Assembly (NCBI RefSeq): GCF_029945685.1
Contig: NZ_JAQSDA010000006.1
Span: 186,001 to 250,000 of the forward strand
From: Polaromonas sp.
GTDB taxonomy: Bacteria > Pseudomonadota > Gammaproteobacteria > Burkholderiales > Burkholderiaceae_C
Reading direction: 5' to 3'
DNA: 64,000 bases
This document shows, piece by piece, positions 44,428 to 53,302 of the stretch (positions are counted from its first letter, which is position 1; each line of letters starts with the position of its first letter). The position numbers and the translations under genes are program-made. The notes beneath the pieces are model-generated. The model did no database searches. It was not told the DNA's origin and worked only from the letters and a program-made list of their open reading frames with translations.

Positions 44428-45062
44428 ATATGAAGTCAAATACAGACGCAAAACCCAGCAAAAATGACGTAGATGCCCCCGCTACACGCGAACGCGTGCT
44501 GCTCGAAGCTGCACGGCTATTCAGGCATCATGGCTATTCCGCAACTACTTTACGCGAGGTTGCTGATGCTGCCGGCGTCAAAGCCGGCAGCATCTACTAT
44601 CACTTCGAATCGAAAGAGCAGATCCTGGGCGAAGTACTTGACAAAGGCATCACCATCGTCGCGGATGCCGTGCGCACCCGTATTGGGGCTCTTCCCGAAA
44701 GTGCACTCTGGCGAGACCGAATCGCGGCTGGCATTGAAGGCCATCTCTGGGGAATGCTGCATTATGGCGACTTCACGTCAGCCAACATCCGCATCTATGG
44801 CCAAATTCCGACCAGCGCAAAAAATCGCCACCGGGTGGTGCGGCGGGCTTACGCAGACTACTGGGATCGGCTGTTCGAATCAGCGCTCGCCAGCGGCGAA
44901 TTGCGCCCGGACACCAACACGGCCATGATTCGGCTTTTCGTGATTGGCGCATTGAACTGGACCGTCGAATGGTACAACCCCCAGCGCGGCTCTTTTCAAG
45001 ACTTCTCACGCCAAATCACAGCGATCGTGTTCGATGGAATCCTCACGCATGACAAAGCATAA
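44421..45062 (+). CDS. TetR-family transcriptional regulator, likely regulator of the island
   Basis: 213 residues. The N-terminal helix-turn-helix is clear: ERVLLEAARLFRHHGYSATT, LREVADAAGVKAGSIYYHFE, SKEQILGEVL. The C-terminal ligand domain is only loosely conserved. A second ATG at 44430 is possible and no strong ribosome-binding site is visible. It is the only complete regulator in the window. It sits inside the putative regulon, and inverted repeats with CTAAC/GTTAG half-sites precede the main units. By analogy with KstR2 or PsrA-type TetR proteins the ligand may be an acyl-CoA of the pathway; this is inference. Confidence 0.88.
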   Translation: MVNMKSNTDAKPSKNDVDAPATRERVLLEAARLFRHHGYSATTLREVADAAGVKAGSIYYHFESKEQILGEVLDKGITIVADAVRTRIGALPESALWRDRIAAGIEGHLWGMLHYGDFTSANIRIYGQIPTSAKNRHRVVRRAYADYWDRLFESALASGELRPDTNTAMIRLFVIGALNWTVEWYNPQRGSFQDFSRQITAIVFDGILTHDKA

Positions 45063-45206
45063 CCGCAATGCATCGCCGGCAACTTCGACAGACCGGGCCG
45101 AGGGACTGACAGCAACAGTCCTCATGTCGCCTATGTGGCTCAGTGGCACGCTGACCGGCTGCGTCTGGGGACTCTCAAATTGGACAACCCGCCACAGGAG
45201 CAGCAA

Positions 45207-45716
45207 ATGACCGTCAAGGAAGGCTGGCGCGGCCGGTTCTATGAAGACTTCGAGGTCGGCGACGAGTATCGGCATGCCCTTGGCCGCACCCTGACCCAGA
45301 ACGACAACATCTGGTTCACGTTGCTGACGCAAAACACGGCTCCGCTGCACTTCGATGCCCACTACGCCACGCAGACGGAGTTCGGCCGCCCGCTCGTCAA
45401 CTCCTGCCTCACGCTGGCCCTCGTGACGGGGCAGACGGTGAGCGATGTCTCGCAAAACGTCATGGCCAACCTTGGGTGGGACGAAGTCCGTCTGCCGCAT
45501 CCGGTGTTCGAGGGCGACACGCTCTATTCACGTTCCACGGTGCTGGACAAGCGCGAGTCACGGTCGCGTCCCAATGTCGGCGTCGTGACGGTGCGAACCG
45601 AAGGCTACAACCAGAGCGGCGTCATTGTCTGCACGTTCAAGCGCACGGTAATGGTCTACAAACGTGACGGCGCACCGCGCACCGCACCGCCGCTGCCGGC
45701 CGACAACAGCCCCTGA
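45207..45716 (+). CDS. MaoC-family hydratase, mesaconyl/methylmalyl-CoA-type
   Basis: 169 residues from ATG 45207, chosen for AGGAG 7 nt upstream; an earlier in-frame start lacks this. Sequence: GRFYEDFEVGDEYRHALGRT, the catalytic region TQNDNIWFTLLTQNTAPLHF with Asp and His, VNSCLTLALVTGQTVSD, and HPVFEGDTLYSRSTVLDKRE. This layout is seen in MaoC proteins that hydrate branched-chain unsaturated CoA esters. It lies between the regulator and ETF-QO. Substrate unknown. Confidence 0.82.
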   Translation: MTVKEGWRGRFYEDFEVGDEYRHALGRTLTQNDNIWFTLLTQNTAPLHFDAHYATQTEFGRPLVNSCLTLALVTGQTVSDVSQNVMANLGWDEVRLPHPVFEGDTLYSRSTVLDKRESRSRPNVGVVTVRTEGYNQSGVIVCTFKRTVMVYKRDGAPRTAPPLPADNSP

Positions 45717-45774
45717 ACCGCCCCCTTTCGTCAACTTCGGCCCCAGGGCCGCCAACTTTTTTGATTCTCTCCGC

Positions 45775-47460
45775 ATGAAGCCCACCTCCCTGCTCGATCA
45801 ATACGGCCCCCGCGAAGCGATGGAATATGACGTGGTGGTGGTGGGCGCCGGCCCCGGCGGTTTGGCCACGGCCATCCACCTCAAGCAGCTCGCGGCAGAA
45901 AAGGGCGAAGACGTCTCGGTGGTGCTGCTGGAAAAAGGCTCCGCGCCCGGTGCTCACATTCTCTCCGGCGCGGTCATGGATCCGATCGCGCTGAACGAAC
46001 TCTTCCCCAACTGGAAGGAGCTGGGCGCACCGTTGAACCAACCCGTCACCGGTGACGACGTGCTTTTCCTGAGCGAAACCGGTGCCAGGCGCACGCCCAA
46101 CTTCCTGGTGCCCGACTGCTTCCACAACGAGGGCAACTACGTCATCAGCCTGGGCGCCCTGACCCAATGGCTGGGCGAGCAGGCTGAAGGCTTGGGCGTG
46201 GAAATCTTCCCCGGCTTCACAGCCGCCGAGGTGCTGTACAACGACAACGGTTCTGTCAAAGGTGTAGCCACCGGCAACCTTGGCATTGGCAAGGACGGCC
46301 AGCCGACCGAGAACTTCCAGCTCGGCATGGAGTTGCACGCCAAGTACACCATCTTTGCCGAAGGCGCGCGCGGCCACCTGGGCAAGCAGCTCATCGCCAA
46401 ATACAAGCTCGACGACGGCCGCGATCCGCAAAGCCATGCCATCGGCATCAAGGAACTGTGGGAGATCGACCCGGCCCGCGCCCAACCCGGCCGGGTGGTG
46501 CACACGGTCGGCTGGCCGATGGACAGCCAGACCTACGGCGGCGGCTTTCTCTACCACTTGGAAGGAGGCAAGGTCACGCTTGGCTTCGTCACCGGACTCG
46601 ACTACAAAAACCCTTGGCTCAGCCCCTTTGAGGAAATGCAGCGCTGGAAGACCCACCCGGCCATTCGCGCCCACATCGAAGGCGGCAAGCGCATCGGCTA
46701 CGGCGCGCGCGCCATCACCGCCGGCGGCCTGCTCAGCCTGCCCAAGACCGTGTTCCCTGGCGGCGCGCTGATCGGCTGCGATGCCGGCTACCTGAACGCC
46801 GCACGCATCAAGGGCAGCCACGCCGCCATCAAGAGCGGCATGCTGGCCGCCGAGGCCGCGTTTGAAGCCCTGGCCGCCGGACGCAGCAGCGACGAACTCA
46901 GCGCCTACCCCGCTGCGTTCGAAAACAGCTGGCTGCACACCGAACTCGACCAGTCGCGCAACTTCAAGCAGTGGTTCAAGAAAGGCAGCCTCGTCGGCGC
47001 CCTGATGACCGGCATTGAACAGTGGCTGCTGCCCAGACTCGGCATCAAGCGTCCGCCCTGGACGATTCACCGCACCCAGGTCGACCACGCCTGCCTGCGC
47101 CCGGCCGCGGAGATGCCGCAGATCAGCTACCCCAAGCCCGACGGCAAGCTCACCTTCGACCGGCTCTCCAGCGTGTTTGTGTCCAACACCAACCACGAAG
47201 AAAACCAGCCCGCGCACCTGACGCTCAAGGACGCCGACGTGCCGGTGCAGATCAACCTGGCGAAATACGCCGGCCCCGAGAGCCGCTATTGTCCAGCCGG
47301 CGTGTACGAGTTCGTGAAGAACGACGACGGCTCGGACCGGCTGCAGATCAACGCGCAGAACTGCGTGCACTGCAAGACCTGCGACATCAAGGACCCGACG
47401 CAGAACATCGTCTGGGTCACGCCCGAAGGCGGCGGCGGGCCGAACTATGCGGGGATGTAA
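45775..47460 (+). CDS. Electron-transfer flavoprotein:ubiquinone oxidoreductase (ETF-QO)
   Basis: 561 residues from ATG 45775 (MKPTSLLDQYGPREAM). FAD fold YDVVVVGAGPGGLATAIHLK, AHILSGAVMDPIAL, membrane-associated quinone domain (GYGARAITAGGLLSLPKTVF, GGALIGCDAGYLNAARIKGS), and a C-terminal 4Fe-4S site with Cys in YCPAGVYEF and CVHCKTCDIKDPTQN. It moves electrons from reduced ETF to the quinone pool. No etfA/etfB is in the window, so it must use ETF encoded elsewhere. Its presence fits the six ACAD polypeptides of the island. Confidence 0.93.
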   Translation: MKPTSLLDQYGPREAMEYDVVVVGAGPGGLATAIHLKQLAAEKGEDVSVVLLEKGSAPGAHILSGAVMDPIALNELFPNWKELGAPLNQPVTGDDVLFLSETGARRTPNFLVPDCFHNEGNYVISLGALTQWLGEQAEGLGVEIFPGFTAAEVLYNDNGSVKGVATGNLGIGKDGQPTENFQLGMELHAKYTIFAEGARGHLGKQLIAKYKLDDGRDPQSHAIGIKELWEIDPARAQPGRVVHTVGWPMDSQTYGGGFLYHLEGGKVTLGFVTGLDYKNPWLSPFEEMQRWKTHPAIRAHIEGGKRIGYGARAITAGGLLSLPKTVFPGGALIGCDAGYLNAARIKGSHAAIKSGMLAAEAAFEALAAGRSSDELSAYPAAFENSWLHTELDQSRNFKQWFKKGSLVGALMTGIEQWLLPRLGIKRPPWTIHRTQVDHACLRPAAEMPQISYPKPDGKLTFDRLSSVFVSNTNHEENQPAHLTLKDADVPVQINLAKYAGPESRYCPAGVYEFVKNDDGSDRLQINAQNCVHCKTCDIKDPTQNIVWVTPEGGGGPNYAGM

Positions 47461-47571
47461 CCGAGAGACGCTGAATCACTGAGTCCCATCCGGAAGCGAG
47501 CCTGGGCAGAAAGTTGCCGCTCGCACTCACAACCGGAGTCGTCGGCACCGGCATAGGGGATTTCCCGAGTT

Positions 47572-47603
47572 GACGTTAATCTAACTACCGTTAGATTAAC
47601 GTC
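47572..47603. promoter_or_regulatory. Perfect 32-bp palindromic operator candidate upstream of LIV operon 2
   Basis: GACGTTAATCTAAC (47572-47585), spacer TACC, GTTAGATTAACGTC (47590-47603): 14-bp arms with no mismatch. Its centre is the same CTAAC-N4-GTTAG core found at 35332 and, imperfectly, at 42603 and 22843. The extra flanking symmetry suggests the strongest binding site, perhaps for two dimers. No U-tract follows and it lies 112 nt after the ETF-QO stop, so a terminator role is less likely. Confidence 0.7.
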
Positions 47604-47667
47604 CATGAACAAGGCATGATGCATGCCTCGCAGAACGACAAGGCACAAGGCAGGCACGCCGCCTACC

Positions 47668-47694
47668 CAACACGGCCAACACGGCCAACACGGG
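47668..47694. repeat. 9-bp tandem repeat, three copies
   Basis: CAACACGGC, CAACACGGC, CAACACGGG in direct succession in the leader of LIV operon 2. There are too few copies for an iteron or CRISPR. No function is suggested by the sequence; it may be a slippage product. Confidence 0.8.
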
Positions 47695-47895
47695 ACAAAC
47701 TTTGAGAAAATTCACTGCCCCCCCGACCGGTACCCTGGAAACCAGAGGCCATGGTCGCGCCCATGAATCCGGCCCATCCGAGCCGAAGGTCTGCACGACT
47801 GCGGCTGCCATCCTGGCGCACCCCTCCACTACGCTCGACCGGCAAACCCGTTCAATGGTTGAGCCCCTGCAGCACGGCGCAAGGAACGGCCTGTC

Positions 47896-48687
47896 ATGCT
47901 GAATCTCACCAATGTCCAGATCGTTTACGACAACACCATCGAGGCGGTGCGAGAGGCCTCATTGGCCGTCGGCAAAGGTCGCATAGTCGCCCTGCTCGGT
48001 TCCAACGGGGCCGGGAAATCAACCACGCTCAAAGGCATTTCGGGCGTTCTATATCCGGAAGACGGTGAGATCAAGGGTGGCCAGATCACGTTTGAAAACC
48101 GCCAGCTGACCGGCCTGGCGCCGGACGAAATCGTGCGCGCCGGCGTGGTCATGGTGCCCGAGGGGCGCCGCCTGTTCGACCAGTTGACGGTCGAGGAAAA
48201 CCTCGTGATGGGCGGCTACACGCGCAGTCTGACCGACGCCAGGCGCCAGATGGAGATGGTGTATGGGCTGTTCCCGCGTCTGGTGCAAAAACGCAGCACG
48301 GTGTCGGGCTACCTGTCGGGCGGCGAACAGCAGATGGTGGCCATCGGCCGCGCGCTGATGTCGTCCCCGAAACTGCTGATGCTCGACGAGCCCACGCTCG
48401 GTCTGGCGCCACAGATCAGCGAAGAGATTTTTGAAATCATCACCCGCCTGTGCCGCCAGGAAGGCATGGGCATTCTCCTGGTGGAGCAGAACGCGCAGAT
48501 GGCGCTGGTCATTGCCGACTATGGCTACATCATGGAAAACGGCCGCGTGGTGCTCGACGGTGAGGCCGACAAGATGCTGCGCAACGACGACGTGCGCGAG
48601 TTCTACCTCGGCTTCGGCGAAGGCGGATCGCGCAAGAACATGCGCGACGTGAAGCACTACAAGCGGCGCAAACGCTGGCTCTCCTGA
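47896..48687 (+). CDS. livF: LivF-like ABC transporter ATP-binding protein (system 2)
   Basis: 263 residues; AAGGAA lies 9 nt before the ATG. Walker A GSNGAGKSTTLKGI, signature YLSGGEQQMVAIGRAL, Walker B LLMLDEPTLGLAPQ, and the ending HYKRRKRWLS. Close paralogue of the system-1 subunit at 40207 but without its N-terminal extension. First gene of an operon that continues with livG, synthetase, livH, livM, two livK genes and the third carboxylase. Confidence 0.92.
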   Translation: MLNLTNVQIVYDNTIEAVREASLAVGKGRIVALLGSNGAGKSTTLKGISGVLYPEDGEIKGGQITFENRQLTGLAPDEIVRAGVVMVPEGRRLFDQLTVEENLVMGGYTRSLTDARRQMEMVYGLFPRLVQKRSTVSGYLSGGEQQMVAIGRALMSSPKLLMLDEPTLGLAPQISEEIFEIITRLCRQEGMGILLVEQNAQMALVIADYGYIMENGRVVLDGEADKMLRNDDVREFYLGFGEGGSRKNMRDVKHYKRRKRWLS

Positions 48688-48695
48688 GAAAAAAC

Positions 48696-49478
48696 ATGAA
48701 CGACACATTGTTAAGGGTCGAAACCCTGTCCAAGCGCTTCGGCGGCGTCGAAGCCGTTGCCGGTGTCAGTTTTCACGTCCGGCGCGGTGAAATCTATTCC
48801 CTGATCGGCCCCAACGGGGCCGGTAAGACGACCACCTTCAACATGATCAGCGGCGTCGTCAAGCCCAGCAGCGGCACCGTGCATTTCGATGGCCACGACA
48901 TCACCGGCATGCCGGCGCACCGCCTTGCCGCCATCGGCATCGGTCGGACCTTCCAGAACCTGGCAGTGTTCAAACATGCCAGCGTGGTGGACAACCTGCT
49001 GGTCGGTCGCCACTGCCACATGGCCACCAACGTGCTGGATGCCTCGTGGTTCTTCGGACGGGCGCGGCGCGAGGAGCTCGAACACCGCCGCAAGGTGGAA
49101 GAGATCATCGACTTCCTCGAAATCGAGGAAATCCGCAACATGCCGGTGGGCACCCTGTCCTATGGCCTGCAAAAGCGGGTCGAGCTCGGGCGCGCCTTGG
49201 CCACCGAGCCCAAGCTGCTGCTGCTGGACGAAATGGTGTCGGGCATGAACAGTGAAGAAACCGAAGACATCGCCCGCTTCGTGCTTGACATCCGCGACGA
49301 ACTGGGCATCACGGTGCTGATGGTCGAGCATGACATGGGCATCGTGATGGACATCTCCGACCGCATCTGCGTGCTCAACTTCGGCCGCAAGATCGGCGAG
49401 GGCACGCCGGCCGAGATATCGGCCAACCCGGCCGTGATCGACGCCTACCTGGGCAGCAAGACCAAGGAGGCCGCATGA
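48696..49478 (+). CDS. livG: LivG-like ABC transporter ATP-binding protein (system 2)
   Basis: 260 residues. Walker A GPNGAGKTTTFNMISGV, RTFQNLAVFKHASVV, signature region TLSYGLQKRVELGRALATEP, Walker B LLLLDEMVSGMN. Met-Val replaces the usual Pro-x after the Walker B Glu. It works with the LivF-like subunit 8 nt upstream. The stop overlaps the start of the acyl-CoA synthetase by 4 nt. Confidence 0.92.
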   Translation: MNDTLLRVETLSKRFGGVEAVAGVSFHVRRGEIYSLIGPNGAGKTTTFNMISGVVKPSSGTVHFDGHDITGMPAHRLAAIGIGRTFQNLAVFKHASVVDNLLVGRHCHMATNVLDASWFFGRARREELEHRRKVEEIIDFLEIEEIRNMPVGTLSYGLQKRVELGRALATEPKLLLLDEMVSGMNSEETEDIARFVLDIRDELGITVLMVEHDMGIVMDISDRICVLNFGRKIGEGTPAEISANPAVIDAYLGSKTKEAA

Positions 49479-51343
49479 TCGACAACCTGGACGCCTTGCT
49501 GCGCGACGGCAACACCACATTCCCCAAGCTGCTCCAGCACTGGGCACAGCGCTTTCCCGATGCACTAGCGTTTCGCGAGAAGGATTACGGCATCTGGAAC
49601 CGGATGACCTGGCAGCACTATCTGGAGACCGCTCGCCGCTTCGCTCACGGCCTGAAGGCCCTCGGATTCGAAAAGGGGGACCGCCTGGCCATTGCCAGCG
49701 AGGACAGCCCCCACTGGATGTTCTCCGATCTGGCGACGCAGGCCATCGGTGGCATTGTGGTCGGCATCTACCCCACCAACCCGTGGCCGGAACTGCAATA
49801 CATCGTGCACCACTCGAACAGCAAGTTCGTGGTCTGCGGCGACCAGGAGCAGGTCGACAAGGTGCTCGACGCCATGGACAAGCACGCCACCGGCCTGCCC
49901 GACCTGGTGAAGATCATCTGCGCCGACATGAAGGGGATGCGCGGCTACAAGCACGACCAGCTGATGTCGTTCGACGACGTGCTCGAGCTTGGCGACCAAT
50001 ACGCTGCGGCATCGGCCCAGCACGCGGGCACCTTTGATCGCGCCATCGAGGACACCCAGCCCGACGACACCTGCATGCTGGTCTATACCTCGGGCACCAC
50101 CGGTCCGCCCAAGGGCGCGATGCTCTCGCACCGCAACCTGATCGTCACCGTTGACAAGCTCAAAACCCACTTCAAACTGGACCGCCAAAACTACGAGGTG
50201 GTCTGCTACCTGCCGTTGTGCCACGTGGCCGAGCGTGCCTTCTCGACGGTCTTGCACCTGCTCACCGGCGGTGTGGTCAACTACGCCGAATCGATCGACA
50301 CGGTGGCCGTCAATCTGCGCGAGATCGCACCCACGGTGTTTTTGGGTGTGCCGCGCATCTGGGAAAAGCTGCAGCAAGGCATTTTGATCCGCATGCAGGA
50401 CGCCTCGCGCTTTCAGCGCTGGGCTTTCAAGCATTGCCTCGATGCCGGGCGTCGTCTGTTCGAAAAAGTCGAGGCGCAAGGGGGCCAGCGCAGCCTGTCG
50501 GATCGCCTGCGCTTCTTCGTGCTGTGGTTGATGATGTTTCGCAATCTGCAGAAATTCATCGGCCTGGACCGCATGCAGTGCGGCTTCTGTGGCGGCGCCA
50601 GCGTCTCGCCCGAGGTACTGAAGTTCTTCCGTATTCTAGGCATTCCGGTGTACCAAGTCTACGGCATGACCGAGTCCGGCGGCGTGATTTTCTTCCAGCA
50701 TGAAAAAGCTGTCAAACTGGGCGCCACAGGCCTGCCCATCGACGGCCTGAACTGGAAGATCGCCGACGACGGCGAGCTCATCGTCAAGCACCCCGCCGTG
50801 TTCAAGGGTTATCTCCACGACGAGAGCGCCACCGCCAAAACCGTGATCGACGGCTGGCTACACACGGGCGACATCGTGGCGCTGGCTGACAACGGCGAGC
50901 TGATGATCGTCGACCGCAAGAAGGCCATCATCATCACCAGCGGCGGCAAGAACATCGCGCCGTCCGAGATCGAAAACGCGCTCAAGGACAGCCTGTATGT
51001 GCGCGAGGCCATCATCCTGGGCGACGGACGCCACTATCTGGCGGCGCTGATCCAGGTCGACTACGAAACAGTGGGCAAGTGGGCCCAGGAGCGCAAGTTG
51101 GCCTACACCACCTACAAGAGCCTGGCCGCGCTGCCCGAGGTGCGCGAACTGATCGACGAGAACGTCAGGCGCGTGAACAAGCTGTTTGCCCGGGTCGAGA
51201 ACATCCGCAAGTTCCTGATCCTGGAGAAGGAACTCGACCACGACGACGGCGAACTCACCGCCACCCAGAAAGTGCGCCGCAACGTCATCGAAAAAACTTT
51301 CTCCAAAGAGATCGCGATCATCTACGGTGGAGGGGCGGGCTGA
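49475..51343 (+). CDS. FadD-type acyl-CoA synthetase embedded in LIV operon 2
   Basis: 622 residues. Motifs: VYTSGTTGPPKGAMLSHRN (about 205-223), YGMTESGGVIFF, LHTGDIVALADNGELMIVDR, KKAIIITSGGKNIAPSEIEN. C-terminal LTATQKVRRNVIEKTFSKEI supplies a Lys in the expected region. It is a paralogue of the synthetase at 36280 in the same position of its operon. The start overlaps livG by 4 nt and the stop overlaps livH by one base (TGATG), so synthesis is tightly coupled to the transporter. Confidence 0.9.
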   Translation: MIDNLDALLRDGNTTFPKLLQHWAQRFPDALAFREKDYGIWNRMTWQHYLETARRFAHGLKALGFEKGDRLAIASEDSPHWMFSDLATQAIGGIVVGIYPTNPWPELQYIVHHSNSKFVVCGDQEQVDKVLDAMDKHATGLPDLVKIICADMKGMRGYKHDQLMSFDDVLELGDQYAAASAQHAGTFDRAIEDTQPDDTCMLVYTSGTTGPPKGAMLSHRNLIVTVDKLKTHFKLDRQNYEVVCYLPLCHVAERAFSTVLHLLTGGVVNYAESIDTVAVNLREIAPTVFLGVPRIWEKLQQGILIRMQDASRFQRWAFKHCLDAGRRLFEKVEAQGGQRSLSDRLRFFVLWLMMFRNLQKFIGLDRMQCGFCGGASVSPEVLKFFRILGIPVYQVYGMTESGGVIFFQHEKAVKLGATGLPIDGLNWKIADDGELIVKHPAVFKGYLHDESATAKTVIDGWLHTGDIVALADNGELMIVDRKKAIIITSGGKNIAPSEIENALKDSLYVREAIILGDGRHYLAALIQVDYETVGKWAQERKLAYTTYKSLAALPEVRELIDENVRRVNKLFARVENIRKFLILEKELDHDDGELTATQKVRRNVIEKTFSKEIAIIYGGGAG

Positions 51344-52215
51344 TGGACTATTTTCTGCAACTGGTCATTTCCGGCATCGCCGTCGGCCTGGTCTACGGCT
51401 TCATCGGCATGGGCTTTGCCATGATCTACCGCGCCACCGGCGTGGTGAACTTCGCCCAGGGCGAGCTGATGATGCTGGTGTCCTACATCGCCTTCACCCT
51501 GGCCGGCACCTTCCAATTTGGCTTCTGGCCGATGCTGCTGCTGACGACCGTCGCCTCGGTGCTGATCGGCCTGCTCATCGAGGTCTTGCTGATCCGTCCG
51601 ATGCTCGGTCAGCCGGTGTTTTCCACGGTGATGGTGACCATTGGCCTGGCCGTGATCCTGCGCTCGGTGGTGGTGCTGATCTGGGGCGCCGACCCCATGC
51701 CGCTCAATGCGGGCCTGCCAACGGAGGTCATCAGGATCGGCCCGGCCGGTCTGTACCCGGCGCAGCTGTATGCCGTTGGGCTGATGGCGGTCGTGCTGCT
51801 CGGCCTCTGGACTTTCTTTCGCTATTCGCGGATCGGCATCGCCATGCGCGCCACCGCCAACGTGCAAACCGCAGCCCTGCTGATGGGCATCAATGTCAAG
51901 CGCATCTTCGCCTTGTCCTGGGCCCTGTCGGCCGGGCTCGCAGCCATTGCCGGCGTGTTGATCGGCGTGATCTACGACGTCAACCCCGGCATGTGGACGA
52001 CCGGTCTGCGCAGCTTTCCGGCAGTCATTCTGGGCGGGCTGGACTCGGTGTTCGGTGCCGCGCTAGGCGGCATTCTGATCGGGGTGGTCGAGAATCTGTC
52101 GGAAGGCTATATCGGCCGCGGCATGAAGGAGATCGCTGGTTTTCTTTTGATCCTCGTCGTTCTCATGGTCAGACCCTATGGCCTGTTCGGCAAACCTGAA
52201 ATCGAGCGTGTCTGA
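51343..52215 (+). CDS. livH: LivH-like ABC transporter permease (system 2)
   Basis: 290 residues from ATG 51343, overlapping the synthetase stop as TGATG; the longer open frame upstream is inside the synthetase gene. Hydrophobic helices with GIAVGLVYGFIGMGFAMIYR, NFAQGELMMLVSYIAF, ATPase contact region RATANVQTAALLMGINVKRI, and AVILGGLDSVFGAALGGILI. Pore subunit of system 2. Confidence 0.92.
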   Translation: MDYFLQLVISGIAVGLVYGFIGMGFAMIYRATGVVNFAQGELMMLVSYIAFTLAGTFQFGFWPMLLLTTVASVLIGLLIEVLLIRPMLGQPVFSTVMVTIGLAVILRSVVVLIWGADPMPLNAGLPTEVIRIGPAGLYPAQLYAVGLMAVVLLGLWTFFRYSRIGIAMRATANVQTAALLMGINVKRIFALSWALSAGLAAIAGVLIGVIYDVNPGMWTTGLRSFPAVILGGLDSVFGAALGGILIGVVENLSEGYIGRGMKEIAGFLLILVVLMVRPYGLFGKPEIERV

Positions 52216-53261
52216 TGCGTAGCGGAAATTTCAAACAAAACTATCGTCAATTGCTGGCGCTGACCGACTCCGTCCCTGTCATCGTCTGGTCGTGTCTGCT
52301 GGTGGCATTGCTGGCGGCCGCGCCACTGCTGCTGTCGAAGTACTATGTCTCCGTCATTCTGCTGCTGCTGATCACAGCGGTGGGGGTGTTGGGCCTGAAC
52401 CTGCTGACCGGGACGACCGGGCTGATCTCGCTCGGGCACTCGGGCTTTCTGGCGGTCGGCGCCTACACGGCCGGTATCGTGGCCGGCAAACTTGGCTGGC
52501 CGATGCTGGCGGCCATCTTCGCCGGCGGCGTGAGCGCTGCCGTCGCCGGGATCATCGTGGGCATACCGTCACTGCGCCTCAAGGGCCTGTATCTCGCCAT
52601 CACGACGATGGCGTTCGCCGTGATCATCAACCACCTGATCCTCAACGGCGGCAGTCTCACCGGTGGCTCGGAAGGCCTGACGGTGCCGCAGCCCTCCCTG
52701 TTCGGTCAGGCACTGGGCGCCGAGCGCGGCTACTATTACGTGGTGCTGGCCTTTTTGGTGGTGTTCACCTTCATCACCCTGAACATCCTGCGCAGCCGCA
52801 TTGGCCGGGCGTTCCTGGCGATTCGGGAGCACGACATCGCAGCCAAGGCCATGGGCGTCAACCTGGTCCGCTACAAGTTGCTGGCGTTCATGGTCAGCGC
52901 CTTCTACACCGGCATCGCCGGGGGCCTGCTGGCCTATTACACACGCTACCTGAACGTGGACAGCTTCAGCCTGCTGATATCGATCGAGGCGCTCTCCATG
53001 CTCATCGTGGGTGGCCTGGGTTCGGTGGCCGGAGCCTTGCTCGGCACGGCTTTCATCGTCCTGCTCAATGAGAGCCTGGGCTTCGTATTCGGCATGATCG
53101 GCGCCAGCTTTGGCGGATCGGGCTCCACTGCCGCCTATGAGATCAAAGGCGTCATTTATGGGCTCGCGATTGTGTTGTTCCTGCGTTTTGAGCCCGATGG
53201 CCTGATGGGCCGATGGCGCGACATCAAGCACTACTGGACCCACTGGCCCTTCCGTTTCTGA
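52215..53261 (+). CDS. livM: LivM-like ABC transporter permease (system 2)
   Basis: 348 residues. LivM markers: NLLTGTTGLISLGHSGFLAV, LRLKGLYLAITTMAFAVIIN, contact loop AIREHDIAAKAMGVNLVRYK, and LIVGGLGSVAGALLGTAFIV. The start codon overlaps the livH stop by one base. A 41-nt gap with AGGAGA precedes the first binding-protein gene. Confidence 0.92.
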   Translation: MRSGNFKQNYRQLLALTDSVPVIVWSCLLVALLAAAPLLLSKYYVSVILLLLITAVGVLGLNLLTGTTGLISLGHSGFLAVGAYTAGIVAGKLGWPMLAAIFAGGVSAAVAGIIVGIPSLRLKGLYLAITTMAFAVIINHLILNGGSLTGGSEGLTVPQPSLFGQALGAERGYYYVVLAFLVVFTFITLNILRSRIGRAFLAIREHDIAAKAMGVNLVRYKLLAFMVSAFYTGIAGGLLAYYTRYLNVDSFSLLISIEALSMLIVGGLGSVAGALLGTAFIVLLNESLGFVFGMIGASFGGSGSTAAYEIKGVIYGLAIVLFLRFEPDGLMGRWRDIKHYWTHWPFRF

Positions 53262-53302
53262 CCCCGCAGCACACGCGCTGCTTATTCCATAGGAGACCTG
53301 AG

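Larger units (their letters stand above)
47461..47895. other. Long leader/intergenic region before LIV operon 2
   Basis: 435 nt without a credible gene. It contains the 32-bp palindrome at 47572-47603, a 9-bp tandem repeat (CAACACGGC at 47668, 47677 and, with one change, 47686), and a leader of almost 300 nt before the livF start. A short open frame near 47702-47902 has no ribosome-binding site and no recognisable domain. The GTTAGATTAAC part gives the region a local AT-rich promoter character. Confidence 0.6.

Noticed and set aside
45637..47370. 577-codon minus-strand open frame opposite ETF-QO
   Set aside because: Antisense shadow of a clearly conserved plus-strand gene.
47702..47902. 66-codon open frame in the leader of LIV operon 2
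   Set aside because: No ribosome-binding site, no hydrophobic or regulatory-peptide features, and overlap with the livF start; considered non-coding.
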